From Megalonaias nervosa (lineage: Eukaryota; Mollusca; Bivalvia; Unionida; Unionidae): 64,000 nt of DNA. How positions within the stretch are numbered: the first letter of the stretch is position 1; the number at the start of each line of letters is the position of its first letter. Under the pieces are notes generated by a model. It made no database searches, was not told the DNA's origin, and saw only the letters and a program-made list of their open reading frames with translations. The DNA is taken from the NCBI GenBank assembly GCA_016617855.1, contig JAECUM010001725.1, forward strand, positions 148,086 to 212,085, written 5' to 3'. A program made the translations under genes and the position numbers. Shown piece by piece: positions 1-64,000 of the stretch.

Positions 1-301
1 AGTCTGAATTGAGTAATTGATTGATTGCACAAGAAAGACTGTTCAGTGTCATGGCAATGCGAGTAATATCACCTTGTCCAGAGACATTATACTCCATGGC
101 ATTGAAATCAGGCTGGATTGGTCAGGATTCCAACTTTCAATCCATTGCGAGTCCTGCATGATAACCACTGAGCTATTTTAGAAAAGGTCCATTGTATTAT
201 CTCCCTTTGGTCTTAGTATCGTATTTTACTCTTACTCGATCCCCAATAATAATCATGACCTAGAATCAAAAGTTTGAAGTTAGTTCATTCACTCAGCTTA
301 C
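1..301. other. CDC40 intron, no feature seen
   Basis: This is downstream intron sequence of CDC40 (minus strand), starting with the donor at 301-300. I see no coding similarity or clear repeat in it. Confidence 0.6.
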
Positions 302-61213
<60,912 letters not shown>

Positions 61214-61219
61214 CTGTAA

Positions 61220-62108
61220 GAATGAAAAACACTTAATACCACCTACTATTATTAATGCTACAGCATTTCAATGACTTGCCATCACATATCACTGTGTTTT
61301 CAGTGTATATTTTAATCTCTCCTCTGCCGTGCATTCACCCCAACCCCTCTGTGGGCCAGGGCTCATATTGCACTATTTGAAATATATATGATGTATCTTC
61401 GTAATGGCCTTATAAAATTTGATCAGCAAATATTTTAAAATGTCAACATAGCTCTAATTTGTGTACATTCAATCTCTGATTCCCTCTTGGTGATACCAGG
61501 GGTGGGAGCAATGACTGAGACCCCTCATGCCAATGGTTACCACTAGATAACTACCAAGGTTAGTGAATTTTTACTTTATCAGTTTAGGAGCTGATATGAT
61601 AATGAACAAACAGGCAGTATCTGGGTCTGTGATGTTATAACTCTTCAGGATTTCAAATCTGCTCAAGTCTGGAAATTCCTAAATGTCAGAATTCTTAAAT
61701 ATAATACTGACCATAAAGAACTCTACAAATACATGTACCAACACTTTCCTAGCATTTTTCAAGCATTATGTGAATATTAACTGTTGACCATACAGTTTAT
61801 GATACACGAAAGAACAGAAAAAGTCAAGAGCCTAAACAAATACATTTAACAAATTAAGCTTTGCACTACAAAACCGTTAGAGCATTTAAGTAACCAGGTT
61901 AGCAACTATCAGACTTAATTTGCTAAATAATTTAAAGATTTATACTTTGTAGTGCATTTCAACAGGCTCTGACTTTAGATCACTGAGCATGCAGTATTAG
62001 GCAACTTAGGATGGATGGGTATCCAGCCTGGTCATGTGGATCCGGACAGGTTTTGCACTACCTGAAAAATACCAGGTATCTGGACCCCAGCAAAATTTCA
62101 CTACCCAT

Positions 62109-62139
<31 letters not shown>

Positions 62140-62880
62140 CTGTGTGTCTGTGTGTGATGGACAGGTACTGACCCAATCACCTGGACCTGGTCAGTTTTTG
62201 CACTATTCAGTAAAAACTGACCTGGCCTGTTAGTTCACTGCTGGGTACCTGGCAAAAAGGCAACCCAAAATTCGCACTTGTTTCATTTTTAATATAAGTA
62301 AAATCTGAACAAGATTTCTGTGCATTTCTGTGCCTCACTTGTTTTACCACTGCCTATCCCAATACCCCAAAACAACCAAGAGAGAAAGAAAATGATTCAC
62401 TGTGATCCAGTTTTTATCCAGTTTTAATGCTGTTAATAAAAGTCCTCAACATAAATACATTTATCAGGCTCATTGCCTTTGCATGAAATATTGGCAGCAA
62501 AAGAACATTTAACACAAAAACTAAATGTAATGACTAGAGTGTGAAAAGTAGGATACTGAGACCTACTTTTCTACAAACAAGTACTAATCATGATGAATAT
62601 ATCCATCCAGTTTTATGACTATATGCAAACATTTTAGACAATGGACCTAAATATAAAAGCTTAACATTGATGCCTACTGACACAGCAAAAGCTACAAGAG
62701 TCTTTTGAAGGGACAAAGCCTGATGCTCTATTGGCTAAAAAGAATTTCCAGGAATGGACCCCTTTCACAATATGCCTTTTGGATGAGTTGTTGCTCCTGA
62801 TTTAAATCAAAATGAGGCTATCACTGCTGGGTGAATCTTCTTTATATTGACTTGGAAGAGCAGATCAGCTTTGGAAAGTC
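61220..62880. other. Intronic sequence; no further CDC40 exon seen
   Basis: I looked for the next upstream CDC40 block (the segment before GYAIDP) and did not find it. A (TG)n microsatellite lies at 62110-62156, with similar GGTCAG/ACCTGG-rich sequence on both sides. Confidence 0.5.
62110..62156. repeat. (TG)n microsatellite
   Basis: About 22 TG units with two CTG interruptions. Confidence 0.92.
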
Positions 62881-62884
62881 TGAA

Positions 62885-64000
62885 TAATATCATGACATTA
62901 TGTACATGCACTTATCATCGTCATCATCATCAGTCCCGTAGCCTGGTAGATCGTTGGGGCACTGCATGAGACCGGACAACCATCTTCCTCCATTCCTCTC
63001 GATTTTCCATCTTTCTCAGAGAGTTGCTCAGTGTCAAGTCTGTCCACTCCCAAATACTGTCTTCCCACCTCTTTCTCTGCCTGCCTCTCTTTCTTCTTCC
63101 TTGTACAGTGCCTTGCAGGATTGTCTTGGCAAGTCCTGATGATCGTGAGACATGCCCATAACACTGCAGTTTACATTTTTTCACTGTGGTCAGGAGGTCT
63201 TCATGAGGCCCAATGGCTTGTCTGATCCTCTGCCGTATGTCTTCATTGGTGACACAGTCTTTGTATGAGATGCTGAGGATCTTTCGGAAGCATCTCATCT
63301 CTGTGGCCTGTATCCTTTTCTGTAAGTCAGCTGTTATGGTCCATGATTCACAAGCGTAGAGAAATATGGAGATCACCAGTGAGTGCATCAGTCTGACCTA
63401 TGAACTGAGTGCAATGTTCCTGTGGCTCCAGATGGGCTTCAGTTTTGTCAGCACTGCTGTTGTCTGCACAATCCTGGAGAGTACTTCAGGCTTTGATTCT
63501 TCATCTGTTACATCTGCCCCCAAATACTTGAAGCTCTTGACTGTTTCTAGCTTAGTACCTTGGACCCTGATGTCAGTGCTGATGCCCTTGGTGTTGTTGG
63601 TCATCAGTTTGGTCTTCTCTGCACTGATTTCCATGCTATAGGCCGCAGAGGTTTTGTCGAGGCTCTCTACTAAGCTAGCTAGTTCTTGCTCATTTCCTGC
63701 TAGTCCATCAATGTCATCTGCAAAACGTAAGTTGGTGACTGTTCTGCCTCTGATGCTGACTGTCCCTTCATGCTTTTCAAGTGCGTCAGCCATGATTCTC
63801 TTCAGAAAGATGTTGAATAATGTGGGAGAGAGCAGACAGCCTTGTCTGACTCCGACTGTTGTTCTGAACCAGTCCCCTATGCTGCCATTGAAGTATACTG
63901 CAATGGTGGCCTTGTCATAGAGGTGCTCTATTACTGTAATGAGGTTGGCATTGATGTTGTACAGTCTCATGGTCGCCCACAAGGCTGCATGCCATACCCC
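62885..64000 (-). mobile_element. RTE-like LINE, 3' part, runs off the window
   Basis: The minus strand reads a LINE reverse transcriptase C-terminal half and tail. Visible are LYNINANLITVIEHLYDKA, VYFNGSIGDWFRTTVGVRQG with CLLSPTLFNIFL, LRFADDIDGLAGNEQELASL (the FADD catalytic box intact), MEISAEKTKLMTN and FKYLGADVTDEES. After one in-frame stop (63398-63396) come FLYACESWTITADLQKRIQA, the H/C-rich segment around GHVSRSSGLAKTILQGTV, and an end at RLRD (62930). A GATGATGATGACGATGAT tail follows at about 62934-62916. This protein type is widespread in molluscs and fish as an endonuclease-reverse transcriptase. The endonuclease domain would lie beyond 64000. Confidence 0.9.

Noticed and set aside
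61220..64000. Search for upstream N-terminal exons of CDC40
   Set aside because: No stretch reads the expected conserved segment before GYAIDP with proper splice sites; the exons are most likely beyond the window.

Overview
This is a eukaryotic, AT-rich, intron-dominated window from an invertebrate metazoan. The repeat content (tRNA-derived SINEs with a conserved GGCGTTAAACCC tail, abundant DIRS-like elements, a Ty3/gypsy-type element, RTE-like LINEs, many minisatellites) is most like a bivalve or other mollusc. That assignment is an inference from repeat style; no species-level marker is visible.

The only host gene I can support is the pre-mRNA splicing factor CDC40 (PRP17), on the minus strand. 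Nine exons lie between positions 61213 and 302, all with GT-AG introns and mutually compatible phases. Together they encode 372 continuous residues: the end of the N-terminal region, the charged linker and about five of the seven WD40 repeats. The gene is open at both ends: the N-terminal exons lie beyond 64000 and the last WD40 repeats before position 1. Introns are 2.4 to 12.5 kb, so the gene spans more than 61 kb.

Almost everything else is intronic repeat DNA. DIRS-like tyrosine-recombinase retrotransposons occur as two complete but decayed copies, about 39282-45445 and 52990-59026. Each has inverted terminal repeats and an internal complementary region made of the complements of both element ends, the DIRS hallmark. 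Truncated copies lie at about 8250-11400 and 12830-16230, and a gag-only piece at about 570-1500. All read on the minus strand, like CDC40. For both complete copies, a related unoccupied target repeat is present elsewhere in the window.

A degenerate LTR retrotransposon (27682-33802, plus strand) has a tRNA-Pro primer-binding site. Its domain order is gag, protease, integrase, reverse transcriptase, RNase H, the Gmr1-like order rather than the usual Ty3/gypsy order. Its 3' LTR is rearranged: 99 bp are direct and the following 472 bp are an inverted LTR segment that stops 8 bp from a CDC40 splice donor.

Other repeats are a CR1/L2-like LINE fragment (23220-24245), an RTE-like LINE 3' end (62885-64000), four SINEs, two small zinc-finger (hAT/BED-like) transposase remnants, minisatellites with 17, 37, 41, 46, 54 and 59 bp units, and two arrays of an approximately 140 bp degenerate repeat. 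I found no RNA genes, CRISPR arrays or bacterial features.
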